NCBI GenBank assembly: GCA_902781565.1
Contig: CACZJT010000008.1
Location: 1-64,000, forward strand
Source: an uncultured Ruminococcus sp.
GTDB lineage: Bacteria > Bacillota > Clostridia > Oscillospirales > Ruminococcaceae
Direction: 5' to 3'
DNA: 64,000 bases
Shown here: one piece after another, positions 36,051 through 44,401 of the stretch
Position numbering within the stretch: the first letter of the stretch is position 1
Layout: the number at the start of each line of letters is the position of its first letter
Made by a program: the position numbers and the translations under genes
Notes under the pieces: model-generated
Database searches by the model: none
What the model saw: the letters and a program-made list of their open reading frames with translations, nothing else
What the model was told of the DNA's origin: nothing

Positions 36051-37013
36051 TCAGCGCTTCTTATGAAGCTCTTCGGCTCTTCTCATAGCCGCCTGATGCT
36101 TCTGTTTATGCATATTCATGAGCATTTCGGCTTTTCTGGTCTTGGCGCGTTCTCTGTTCTCTGCCACCTTGTCGTTGATGACATGGATCTTTGAAGCGAG
36201 CAGATCGGCGTTGAATACGCATGAGAGCGAGATATCGTCCTCTGTACCGAAATGCGATCTTTTCTGAAGGTTCTTGAGTATCGAAGGCTCGAAAGTGGCA
36301 AGATCTGTCAGCTGACTGCAAATTATGGTATGATAATCGAGGAAGTCCACATCGCTGCCGAAGGAGGTATAAAGACCGTCGGTGGAAGCAAACAGCGCCA
36401 GCGGCACCTTATTCTTATTGTAGAAGCAGTCGAACATCGAAGCCGCGTTCGCGTTGCACATTGAGGAGGTTATGTTCGCGGGGTTGGATTCCTCATAGTC
36501 CATAGGCATGATAGTCCAGCCGTCCTCGAAGATAGCCACAAGGCTCCCGTCGCCTATCTGTAGTCCGAAGGTATAGTCCCTTCCGATGACAGCCGCGATG
36601 AGGGTAGTGCCGTAGTAGGATTCGGGCGGTATCTTATCGAACTCGCCCGGCTCGGTAAACGGAGCTTTCTCTTCGTCGGTAATGGGGTTATGGAGCAAAT
36701 GCTCCATAATTTTTACGTTCCATGCCGCGATTATCTGCTTTTCTATGTTTCTGATTATCAGCTTTGAATTGGTGGGCAGATTTGCCTCTATCTCCTCTAT
36801 GTTCTCGTAAAATCTCTCGATAGTTTCGACGGTAGCTTCAACAGCGCACTGAGAGCCTACATTGCTCCTGAAATGCTTCTTGCTTCCGTGACCGTCGGCT
36901 ACCACGCATATCGCGTATTTGTCGTGTACCTTATGCGCGGAACTGTCCTGGCATACTAAGTTCTTGACCTCATGGCTTGCACCCCTTACAGAGTTACTGA
37001 AACCATTAAACAT
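36051..37013 (-). CDS. PP2C-family protein phosphatase
   Basis: 320 residues. Ser/Thr phosphatase of the PP2C_2 type with the metal-binding motifs ADGHGSKKH (Asp40), GTTLIAAVI, IGDGSLV, STDGLY and TEDDISLS. A basic helical tail (about 280-320) rich in Arg, Lys and His follows. It is expected to remove phosphate placed by the kinase encoded two genes upstream. It lies 48 bases after the VWA gene. Kinase, VWA and PP2C adjacent to each other is the TerY-P arrangement described in tellurite/stress-response gene neighbourhoods. Confidence 0.9.
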   Translation of the reverse strand: MFNGFSNSVRGASHEVKNLVCQDSSAHKVHDKYAICVVADGHGSKKHFRSNVGSQCAVEATVETIERFYENIEEIEANLPTNSKLIIRNIEKQIIAAWNVKIMEHLLHNPITDEEKAPFTEPGEFDKIPPESYYGTTLIAAVIGRDYTFGLQIGDGSLVAIFEDGWTIMPMDYEESNPANITSSMCNANAASMFDCFYNKNKVPLALFASTDGLYTSFGSDVDFLDYHTIICSQLTDLATFEPSILKNLQKRSHFGTEDDISLSCVFNADLLASKIHVINDKVAENRERAKTRKAEMLMNMHKQKHQAAMRRAEELHKKR

Positions 37014-37061
37014 TTATATCAGCTGCTCCTTTCGATAATCGGTCGATCGTATTCCGTCGAT

Positions 37062-37859
37062 TTACCAACCGGTATCGAAAGGAACGGTGTCTCCCTCGTT
37101 CTGATTCCCGACAAGCTCCTGTATCTGCTTTCCGAGAAGGTTCTGCTTTGCCGCGTAAACGTCCTCGTCCTGGAGCTCCTTGTCTGTCTCGTCCGAAAGC
37201 GTCATAGACTTCGAGCCTATCTGCGAAGCGGTAACGGCTACGATCTTTATCATCTGTGCCAGCTGACCGCCCGAGTAAGCGTGAACAACGGTCTCCTTCG
37301 AGCCTGTGAACTCAGCGAGCATATCGTCGTTTGCTTCGTTTCCTATACCCAGCGCCGCTTTCAGACCGAACTTATACCAGCTGTTCGCCTGGAGCAGCTT
37401 GAGTCCCGCCTTGTAGTCGTCGGAGGGGTAGCCGTCTGTCATGAGGAAGATAACGGGCGCGAAGGAAAGCGAAGGCGAGTTGAGGAACTGACCTCTCGAC
37501 ATTCTGATCGAAAGCTCCTTGAAAGCCTCACCCATGCTGGTAACGCCGTCGGCGCGCAGTCTTGCCCATTCAAACTCCTCTATGGAGATAGGCTGAGAGT
37601 ACATCCATCTTACGTCGGTAGAGAAGGTCAGTACCGCGATCTTAACATCGGTATCAGCCTCGCCTACTCGTCTGATCTCGGGGATAAGCTCTTCCATAAC
37701 GGTATTGAGCTCGCCCATCTTCTTGCCCTTCATACTTCCCGAGGTATCTATCAGGAAGAAAATTACCAGGCTCTTTTTGGAAACAGCGGTAGCATTGAGC
37801 GGGTCGTCGTCGTCAAAGTCAAGCATTCCGCTGAAGCCCTTAGTATTTTCATTGCTCAT
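37062..37859 (-). CDS. TerY-like von Willebrand factor A protein
   Basis: 265 residues, cytoplasmic (no signal or membrane segment). The MIDAS metal site is complete: DTSGSM (Asp38, Ser40, Ser42), Thr in GVTSMGEA near 110 and Asp in MTDGYPSDD near 141. An acidic start (DDDD) precedes the domain. TerY-type VWA proteins act as metal-dependent binding scaffolds beside a partner kinase and phosphatase. GGGAG lies ahead of ATG 37859. Confidence 0.88.
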   Translation of the reverse strand: MSNENTKGFSGMLDFDDDDPLNATAVSKKSLVIFFLIDTSGSMKGKKMGELNTVMEELIPEIRRVGEADTDVKIAVLTFSTDVRWMYSQPISIEEFEWARLRADGVTSMGEAFKELSIRMSRGQFLNSPSLSFAPVIFLMTDGYPSDDYKAGLKLLQANSWYKFGLKAALGIGNEANDDMLAEFTGSKETVVHAYSGGQLAQMIKIVAVTASQIGSKSMTLSDETDKELQDEDVYAAKQNLLGKQIQELVGNQNEGDTVPFDTGW

Positions 37860-37946
37860 AATTCAAAAACTCCCTTTCGCTGAAATCGTGTGGAATATAG
37901 TTAGATATCCGTCCGCCCCTCCTTACGGAACGCCGGTATCCGGGAC

Positions 37947-39290
37947 TTATATCTTTGCAGTGACCTTGCCGAAGTCTATCTCAAGACCCTTCCAAACGGG
38001 AAATCCCTTTCCGGGGGCAATGTCATAGAACTGACCGTCGGGCATTTTTGCCTTCCATGTCTTTTCCGAGCAGTTCTTTATGCCGATAACTCCGGGCTTG
38101 AGCTTGTTCTCCACAAGCTCTCCCGCGATCTGCATGAAATCGTCCGAATCGGGGTCGATCTCGCACTCGTAGAATCTGCTTCCGATGAACAGCGGCATCC
38201 TGAAATCTCTGTTGGAGAATCCGAGGGTCGCAAATTCCATACCGCACTTGGGGCACTTATAGGTCTGCTCGTTGGGTCTCTCGAACATTGAGGTGAAGTT
38301 CGTTCTTCCGCATACGCACATGATGATCTCACTGCGAAGTCTGATGAACAGCTTCTGCCACTCGTTCTCGATGACTCTCTTGTTCGGGTCGGCTATACCG
38401 ACGGTAAAGGACTGTATGAAGGCTTCCTTTATGTAGTCGGGATAAAGTCTCCAGAACTTGATGACGTTATCGTGTATGCCTCTTACGGGGCGGTTGGAAT
38501 CATTGTTGGGGTCGTAAACAAAGACCGCGTTGGAGCCGTAGTGTCTGAGCTCCGAAGCCTCGGTGAGGCATACGTCCTTGACGACCTTCTCGCCCTCCAT
38601 AGGGTCGCCCCTGAACAGGAGCTTGAAGAGAACTACCGCCAGAGAGTATTTATCCGTCTGAACGTTAGGCTTTGCAACGCCGCGCACTACCTCGGGAGCC
38701 ATATAGCCGGGCTTACCGCCGATACCGAAGTTCGCGCCGTCGGGAGCTATGTTATCGCAGTCGCAGACGAGAACGGCGCCCGTGTCAACGTTGATGAAGA
38801 AACCGCCGTCGTTAAGGTCCTGATAGCTCTTGCCCGAGCGGTGGAGCTGTCTGAAAGCGTTCACGATGTTGATGACTGCCGTTACCATAGCGAAAAGACT
38901 GCTGAACCTTACGGGTCTTTTTACCGCGTGACCCGTCTGTGGGTCTATGACCAGTTTGTATGTATTGAGTATGTCAACGAACGAATCGAAGTTGTCGGGC
39001 TTCAGCTCCATAAGGTAGCCGAATGTACCGTCGGGCATATCCTTGGTCAGATATTTCGGCCACAGGAACTTGTTCGAGGGAGGACCGTCGTTGATGTTGT
39101 TCTGGATATTCTTCTTGAATTCCTTGGGCTTCTTCATCTTGTCGATGTCGTACCATTTCAGAGCCCAGTGGGTGCTGTTGAATTCAACGAGGTAAACGTG
39201 ACCCTGTCCGCCGCTTCCTATGAGCTTCAAGACCTTGCACTTACCGCCGTATTCAAGCTCGACCTCCTGACCTATTTTCAGCTCAACCAT
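37947..39290 (-). CDS. Protein kinase-like protein with C-terminal zinc ribbon
   Basis: 447 residues. The kinase domain (about 15-300) has glycine loop GSGGQGHVY (25-33), Lys45 in WALKW, catalytic loop YQDLNDGGFF with Asp158, Asp177 in VCDCDN (DFG position) and PGYMAPE. The Asn that normally coordinates magnesium five residues after the catalytic Asp is Gly163. A zinc ribbon (CVCG...CPKCG, about 325-355) and a last beta-rich domain (about 375-447) follow. Kinase plus zinc ribbon is typical of the TerY-P triad. It is second in the operon, 30 bases after the LRR gene. Activity is likely but the Asn change leaves doubt. Confidence 0.85.
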   Translation of the reverse strand: MVELKIGQEVELEYGGKCKVLKLIGSGGQGHVYLVEFNSTHWALKWYDIDKMKKPKEFKKNIQNNINDGPPSNKFLWPKYLTKDMPDGTFGYLMELKPDNFDSFVDILNTYKLVIDPQTGHAVKRPVRFSSLFAMVTAVINIVNAFRQLHRSGKSYQDLNDGGFFINVDTGAVLVCDCDNIAPDGANFGIGGKPGYMAPEVVRGVAKPNVQTDKYSLAVVLFKLLFRGDPMEGEKVVKDVCLTEASELRHYGSNAVFVYDPNNDSNRPVRGIHDNVIKFWRLYPDYIKEAFIQSFTVGIADPNKRVIENEWQKLFIRLRSEIIMCVCGRTNFTSMFERPNEQTYKCPKCGMEFATLGFSNRDFRMPLFIGSRFYECEIDPDSDDFMQIAGELVENKLKPGVIGIKNCSEKTWKAKMPDGQFYDIAPGKGFPVWKGLEIDFGKVTAKI

Positions 39291-39320
39291 TTAAAGATCT
39301 CATTCCTTCCTTATAAACTG

Positions 39321-40364
39321 TTATGTACGGAATTTGATACCCTGTCCCTTGGCAGCGGTCTCAACTCTGATATTATGTGCAACGCAGAATTTATGCACAT
39401 AAGAATTTTCATAGCAATGTACGTTAAGGTTCTCGCAGTAGAGAAAAGCGTTCTCGTCGATATACTTCACGCTCTCGGGCAGCGATAATCTTTTCAGACT
39501 GCTGCACCCCGCGAAAGCCTGCAAGCCTATACTGCTGACCGTCGGAGGGATATCTACCACCGAAAGGTTCTCGCAGAAGGCGAAGGTGTTGTCCTCAATT
39601 TCGAGCACACCGTCGGGTATCTTGATTATCTGTAGCTTGCCGCACTGATTGAATGCGCCCGCCTTTATGATCTTTACCTTCGGGGGTATCTCGATGTTTT
39701 TAAGGTTCTTACATTCCGAGAATGCATATTCGCCGATAGCAAGCAGCGAATCGGGCAGAGCCACCGCCCTCATGAAGCCGAAGCCGTCGAAGCAGAAGTC
39801 GCCGATCTTCGTAACGCCGTCGGGTATCCTTACCGTTCTTGCTATCCTGTAGCGGGCGGCGTCGATGTTCTGGAACACCCTGTCCTCGGCGCTTACGGGA
39901 GGAGCCGTGAAGTTGTCCTCAAAGTCGTCGTCCTCTTCTTCCTCTTCCTTAGCCCTCATGGGGGATTCATACTCCCAGCCGAGGATATATGTGAAGCAGA
40001 CGAGTACGAACTCCGCCGCGTGCTCCGCGATGAAAAGATCGTCGCACATGAAGCTCCGCGCCTTGCTTATGCTTATCTCTCTGTTGGGTTCTTCGAGCAT
40101 ACCGCGGATAATGCCTGCCTTGTGCATATTCATAAGGAGGCGGACTTCCTTGACATATTCGGGAACGTAGTCGCGGATAAGAGCCACAAAGCGCGAGGTA
40201 TCGGCGATGATCTCCTTACCCTCTCTGTCGATCATCAGTTTAAGCTGGCGCTCGATCTGTTTAGTGTTCTCAAAGCCCTCTACATTCTGTAGTGCCAATG
40301 CGCCGCATTCCGGGCAGGCTGTCATTCCCGGCGACATTTCCGCATGGCAATTCTCACACTGCAT
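39321..40364 (-). CDS. Zinc-ribbon protein with BspA-type leucine-rich repeats
   Basis: 347 residues. An N-terminal zinc ribbon with Cys3, Cys6, Cys17 and Cys20 (CENC...CPEC), a helical middle (about 25-170) ending in an acidic EEEEEDDDFED stretch, then about five or six LRR_5 units of 23 residues (about 185-335), each like LxxIGExAFxxCxNLxxIxIP. No signal peptide, so it is cytoplasmic, unlike most BspA proteins. ATG 40364 has AGGAG eight bases upstream. First gene of the operon; it may bring a client to the kinase through the repeats. Confidence 0.8.
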   Translation of the reverse strand: MQCENCHAEMSPGMTACPECGALALQNVEGFENTKQIERQLKLMIDREGKEIIADTSRFVALIRDYVPEYVKEVRLLMNMHKAGIIRGMLEEPNREISISKARSFMCDDLFIAEHAAEFVLVCFTYILGWEYESPMRAKEEEEEDDDFEDNFTAPPVSAEDRVFQNIDAARYRIARTVRIPDGVTKIGDFCFDGFGFMRAVALPDSLLAIGEYAFSECKNLKNIEIPPKVKIIKAGAFNQCGKLQIIKIPDGVLEIEDNTFAFCENLSVVDIPPTVSSIGLQAFAGCSSLKRLSLPESVKYIDENAFLYCENLNVHCYENSYVHKFCVAHNIRVETAAKGQGIKFRT

Positions 40365-40446
40365 AATCAACTCTCCTGTCGTATATTAAATTTACGGGCT
40401 GCTGCAAAACGGCACAGACTGCCCCTCATAAATTCACTTATAATAT

Positions 40447-40475
40447 AGTATACCACTTCTTTAAAAAATTGTCAA
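40447..40475 (-). promoter_or_regulatory. Promoter of the six-gene signalling operon
   Basis: Minus-strand TTGACA (40475-40470), 17 bases, TATACT (40452-40447), about 75 bases upstream of ATG 40364. No other promoter of this quality was seen within the operon. Confidence 0.75.
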
Positions 40476-40504
40476 GTAGAAATAACAATAAATTAGTGAA
40501 TTTT

Positions 40505-40891
40505 TATGTACAGGAACAAAAATTTTCTTTCGGCACTATACACAAAGTCTTATTGGTATGACAAGAGCTTTCATAAAAAAACACAATGTTCCGTCCGCAG
40601 ATCAGCCCTTCGGAGCCGCACGGATATATATTATATAAGGTATAGTCGGCAGTGCGTGGGATATCATTTGAAATATATCAGTTATTTCGCCTTTTGGGAC
40701 AGGTCAAAATGTTGGTTAAAAATGCACAAATCGGTTCATAAAAATTCGTCAGAATGGTCATGCGTTATTGCTTGAATTTTTGTTGGATTTGTGATAAAAT
40801 ATGATTGTGGATATTTGTCCCCCTTTGTGGGGAGATTGTCGGCGCTTTTCGGAGCTGTCGGCATTATTTTAACTAAGGAGGTTCAGCTTTT
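40505..40891. promoter_or_regulatory. Intergenic region and leader of the sugar-binding lipoprotein gene
   Basis: No credible gene. TTGAAT (40772-40777), 17 bases, TAAAAT (40795-40800) is a moderate plus-strand promoter. The leader then holds small hairpins (CCCC / GGGG near 40819-40834, and TCGGCGC...GCTGTCGG near 40838-40861) and the strong site AAGGAGG. No riboswitch I know, including the cyclic-di-GMP types, could be matched. Confidence 0.5.
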
Positions 40892-41980
40892 ATGAACAGA
40901 AAAGGGAAAAAGTCGTTCGTGAAACGGCTTGTAGCCTGCACTCTTGCTTTCTCTATGGCTCTGGCAACGGGAACTGCCTGCGGAAAACAAGAATCTCACG
41001 GTAAGATATCCGTTATCGTAAGAAGTACCGGTGCGGATTATTGGGAGTATTGCAAACAGGGTGCTATGGACGCAGGTTCTGAGCTGAGATACGATGTTAC
41101 ATATGAAGCTCCGATGACCGAGGCGGAGGATAATGTACAGGTCGATCTTATAAAGAAGGCGATAACCGATAAGGTGGACGCGCTCGTTATCTCCCCTCTC
41201 GATACTGTCAACGTTGCAAACGCTCTGAAAGAAGTACAGCAGGCGGGCATACCTATTATAATGATAAATAATGAGGCGGACAGCTCTTTTGAAACTTCGG
41301 GCAGAAAGATCTGTATCGCTACCAATACCCCCGCGGGCGGCTCCATCGCCGCACGTCAGGCTAAGACCATTACGGGAAGCGTCGGCGGTATCGAGGTACT
41401 CGCTCATACTTCCGACCCGTCCGTAGACAACGGTCGTCTGAGCGGCTTCATGGAGGAGCTTGCTTCCGCGGACGACGAAGACGATAAGGAAAAGTCCGAG
41501 ACCGAAACTGCTGCGGCTGACGAAAACGCGCTGAAGATCGTCAATGTGGACTACTGCAACGCGGACTCCGATATCGCTTATCAGAAGACCCTCGAGGCGA
41601 TAGATAAGTACGAAAATCTGAGCCTTATCTACGCCACCAACGAGAATACCTCCGTCGGCGCCTGCAAGGCTATAGCCGAAAAGAAGCTGGAGCATCAGAT
41701 CAGCGTCATCGGCTTTGACTCCTCCTCTACTCAGATACAGTATCTTATGGACGGCGTTCTTGACGGAATGATCGTTCAGAATCCTTACAACATGGGCTAC
41801 CTCGGCGTCAGATACGCTCACCAGGTACTTGAGGGCAAGGAGATACCCGATAGTATAGATACGGGAGTTACCTACGTAAACGGTGAAAACTATTCCCAGC
41901 CGGGCGTACAGCTGGTTCTCGACCCCGTAAACTACATCAAGAATCAGGTAAATGCCGACAACAGTGAGGAGGGTAAATAA
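40892..41980 (+). CDS. Sugar-binding lipoprotein (periplasmic-binding-protein type I)
   Basis: 362 residues. The signal peptide ends in the lipobox TGTAC with Cys at about residue 30. The mature part is a ribose/galactose-type binding protein, with VISPLDTVNVANAL, IPIIMINNE, NGRLSGF and VIGFDSS as in RbsB relatives. An Asp/Glu/Lys-rich loop (about 190-215) is inserted. No ABC permease or ATPase is nearby. The stop codon overlaps the start of a GGDEF membrane protein by one base, so ligand binding probably feeds signalling, not import. Confidence 0.88.
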   Translation: MNRKGKKSFVKRLVACTLAFSMALATGTACGKQESHGKISVIVRSTGADYWEYCKQGAMDAGSELRYDVTYEAPMTEAEDNVQVDLIKKAITDKVDALVISPLDTVNVANALKEVQQAGIPIIMINNEADSSFETSGRKICIATNTPAGGSIAARQAKTITGSVGGIEVLAHTSDPSVDNGRLSGFMEELASADDEDDKEKSETETAAADENALKIVNVDYCNADSDIAYQKTLEAIDKYENLSLIYATNENTSVGACKAIAEKKLEHQISVIGFDSSSTQIQYLMDGVLDGMIVQNPYNMGYLGVRYAHQVLEGKEIPDSIDTGVTYVNGENYSQPGVQLVLDPVNYIKNQVNADNSEEGK

Positions 41981-43221
41981 TGGCAAAAAATACAGTGACT
42001 TCGGCACAGACCGAACATAAAAACGGAGTATTCGTTTTTGCGGGCATATTCCTTGCTGTTGCGACTTTAGCATTCATGTTCGTTCTTTATAACTCCTTCA
42101 CAAGGACAAAAAGGGCTTACGATGAGACTTTAAGTTCGATCGAGTCTATATCCGATATCAATGACAGACTTCTAACCATCAACCGTAACCTGCTCATGAT
42201 AATTGCGAATATCAGCTCTCACCCCGAGGACTATTACACCGATATGGAGCGCGGATTCGTTGCTATCGACAAGGATATAAATGACTACCTGAACAACGGC
42301 GATCACTCCGAAATGGAGCTTGCACGTTTCAATCAGGCGAGGTTGTTCATTGACCAGTACCACAACCAGATCACTTCGATAGGTATGCATATGCTTGGTT
42401 CTGTTGTTGATACCGGAAATGCGGCAGGTAACCTTCTCGAGCTGCGCAACAGCTATATCCAGGAGGTACACCCCGTTCAGATCACCGCTTCCGAAATGGT
42501 CGGCGCTACCATAGATATAGCCGAGATCGAGACTCAGGACAAGGTAAGGCGAGTTGAGATCGCGTTCTATACCGCTGAGGTCGTACTTTTCGTAGTTGCC
42601 ATCGTCGGTGAAGTTGCGATAATCCTTGCCGCACGTATCACTAAGAGAAACAGAGAAGCCCTCGCAAGACAGGCTGCCGAGATCGAGGAAGCTACTGCGA
42701 AGTTCAAGCACACCAAGGAAAAGGCAAACGAGATGGCATACCTCAACATACTCACCGGTATGAAGAACCGTTATGCGCTCGACAACGACCTCTCGGGAAG
42801 GCTCGAAACGGATCAGTTCAATATCGCGGTATTCGATATGGACAACTTCCGCAGCATTAACGATATGTACGGCTATGATTTCGGCGACGAGTATCTTGCT
42901 ATGCTGGGCGAAAGGCTCAAGGAAGAATATGGAAACGACGCCGAGATATACAACATCACGGGCAACGAGTTCTGCTTCGTATTCAACAAGGAAGTTTCCG
43001 ATATACAGGCAACGAGGATCGCGGAGAGAGTTATACAGACACTTGCCGAGTGGTACACCGTTCTGAATCTTAACGTTCAGCTGACCGCTTCGGGAAGCAC
43101 CTGCCACTACCTCCCCGGCGACTGCATAAGCGTTGCGGCGCTCCTTGTGAAGCTGGACAACGTGCTTCGCGACGCCAAGAGAAACGGCGGAAACATGGTG
43201 CTTCAGGTCGTAGGTATCTGA
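41980..43221 (+). CDS. Membrane sensor with degenerate GGDEF domain
   Basis: 413 residues. Membrane helices at about 17-38 and 188-212 bracket an all-helical extracytoplasmic domain of the four-helix-bundle sensor type. A coil (about 215-250) leads to a GGDEF domain (about 255-410) in which the signature is TGNEF (327-331), so GTP cyclisation is doubtful, although the second Glu-Phe is kept. ATG 41980 overlaps the upstream TAA. The pair looks like a lipoprotein sensor that docks on the extracytoplasmic bundle, as in Gram-negative binding-protein/chemoreceptor pairs. Confidence 0.85.
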   Translation: MAKNTVTSAQTEHKNGVFVFAGIFLAVATLAFMFVLYNSFTRTKRAYDETLSSIESISDINDRLLTINRNLLMIIANISSHPEDYYTDMERGFVAIDKDINDYLNNGDHSEMELARFNQARLFIDQYHNQITSIGMHMLGSVVDTGNAAGNLLELRNSYIQEVHPVQITASEMVGATIDIAEIETQDKVRRVEIAFYTAEVVLFVVAIVGEVAIILAARITKRNREALARQAAEIEEATAKFKHTKEKANEMAYLNILTGMKNRYALDNDLSGRLETDQFNIAVFDMDNFRSINDMYGYDFGDEYLAMLGERLKEEYGNDAEIYNITGNEFCFVFNKEVSDIQATRIAERVIQTLAEWYTVLNLNVQLTASGSTCHYLPGDCISVAALLVKLDNVLRDAKRNGGNMVLQVVGI

Positions 43222-43262
43222 CGCAGAGATCAGGAAATAAGATAAGCGATATATCCACAAAA

Positions 43263-43302
43263 AAACGCACCCCGCGGAGCTTACTCCTCGGGGTGCGTTT
43301 TT
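43263..43302. terminator. Bidirectional terminator before parS-1
   Basis: GCACCCCG / CGGGGTGC stem with an A run before it and TTTTT after it, between the GGDEF gene and the convergent parB-like gene. Confidence 0.85.
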
Positions 43303-43317
43303 GTTCCATGTGGAACA
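43302..43317. promoter_or_regulatory. parS: parS-like site 1
   Basis: TGTTCCATGTGGAACA, the reverse complement of the sites at 46131, 47484 and 50138. It lies between the terminator and the stop of the parB-like gene. Confidence 0.8.
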
Positions 43318-43318
43318 A

Positions 43319-44134
43319 TCAGGGTTCCTTCGGGAAACGTATCAGAAGCTCGGTGAAGCCCTCTGAGCTTCTTTTCTCCGAGCTGACGTTCACTCCCGCG
43401 AGCCGCAGGATACTCACCGCTTTGTCAACTGTGTTGAAGAACAGCCGCCTGTCGGAAAGCACTGCGGCACGTCTGAGGTAGCTCCGCCGCTTCTTTGATT
43501 CCTCTGCACGGGTGCAGATAAGCTGTTCGAGCGCACGGGGGGAGAGTTCGTCTTTTATTGCGGTGTCGATAAGCTCCTCCCTCTCGGCAAGGGGCTGACG
43601 GAGTATCACCGCTGCATGGCGTTCGTTCAGCCTGTGAGAGCTCATGCGCTCCCGCTGTTCCGACGAAAAGGACATCAGCCGCAGAAGTCCCGCGACGCGC
43701 TTTCTCGAAATGCCGAGAAGTATTGCCGCCTGCTGTTCGCTCATGCGGAAGCTGCTGCAAAAGCAGGCTATGAGTTCCGCGATGAGAAAGCAGTCCCCGC
43801 TCCGCGAGTGTATGATCGAGGACAGCCTTGCTGCGTAAGCTCCGCTGTCAGAAAGTTCCGCAACAAAACAGGGCAGCACCTCTATCCCCGCGAGCCTTGC
43901 CGCGCGGACGCGCCTTTGTCCGCAGACGACCTCGAAGCAGCCGTCGCCGCGTTTGCGGACCGTGATCGGCTCCTGCATTCCGAGCATGGAAATGCTTTTT
44001 GCAAGCGGCATTAGCCCCTCGTCACCGACACATTCGGCGAAGGGAAGAAAGCGCAGCTCACTTACCGGGAGATCGCACAGCCCGCTGTGAACGCACTCTG
44101 GCTTTGTATCGTTTCGCGTAAATAGACCTATCAT
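43319..44134 (-). CDS. ParB/Noc-like paralogue with altered nucleotide motifs
   Basis: 271 residues. An N-terminal ParB-like nuclease/CTPase domain with CGQRRVRAAR (71-80) where ParB has GERRxRAAR. The next ParB motif ENxQR is absent: the equivalent stretch reads SSIIHSRSGD. A helix-turn-helix follows (about 131-155, MSEQQAAILLGISRKRVAGLL). The C-terminal dimer region (about 215-271) is short. Unusually many cysteines occur. The position next to parA-parB suggests a Noc-like nucleoid protein, but the lost motif argues against normal CTP clamping. Start ATG 44134 has only a weak ribosome site. Confidence 0.75.
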   Translation of the reverse strand: MIGLFTRNDTKPECVHSGLCDLPVSELRFLPFAECVGDEGLMPLAKSISMLGMQEPITVRKRGDGCFEVVCGQRRVRAARLAGIEVLPCFVAELSDSGAYAARLSSIIHSRSGDCFLIAELIACFCSSFRMSEQQAAILLGISRKRVAGLLRLMSFSSEQRERMSSHRLNERHAAVILRQPLAEREELIDTAIKDELSPRALEQLICTRAEESKKRRSYLRRAAVLSDRRLFFNTVDKAVSILRLAGVNVSSEKRSSEGFTELLIRFPKEP

Positions 44135-44339
44135 AACATCACCGCTTAGATTATAACATTTTTCGCAGTAAAATTGAACAGGTATATGCTTGTAAAATAT
44201 CGGGTGAAATGTGCCTGCTTCGGCACAGTTTTTGCCCGTTCCCTCGGAGCCGACGGTATTCGGCAGCGTGATCTGCGGGAAAAGGTCGGAGGGTGACGAA
44301 AAAAATTTGCGAAAAATGAGGAAATTTGCAGAAAAGGTC

Positions 44340-44368
44340 TTTTCAAATGCGATAAAATGTAGTATAAT
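44340..44368 (+). promoter_or_regulatory. parA promoter
   Basis: TATAAT (44363-44368) with a weak -35 TTTTCA (44340-44345) at 17 bases, 33 bases before ATG 44402. Confidence 0.55.
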
Positions 44369-44401
44369 ATAAGATAGCAGATTTTTAAGGAGAGTGCTTT
44401 C

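Noticed and set aside
40506-40775. Plus-strand frame of 89 codons upstream of the sugar-binding lipoprotein
   Set aside because: Composition is that of AT-rich non-coding DNA (many Lys, Ser, Tyr, Cys), no ribosome site, and it ends just before the promoter of the next gene.
40801-40891. Leader of the sugar-binding lipoprotein gene as a cyclic-di-GMP riboswitch
   Set aside because: Small hairpins are present, but the conserved core sequences of the known classes could not be found.
43319-44134. Calling this gene noc outright
   Set aside because: The nucleotide motifs that define working ParB/Noc proteins are altered, so only a family-level name is justified.
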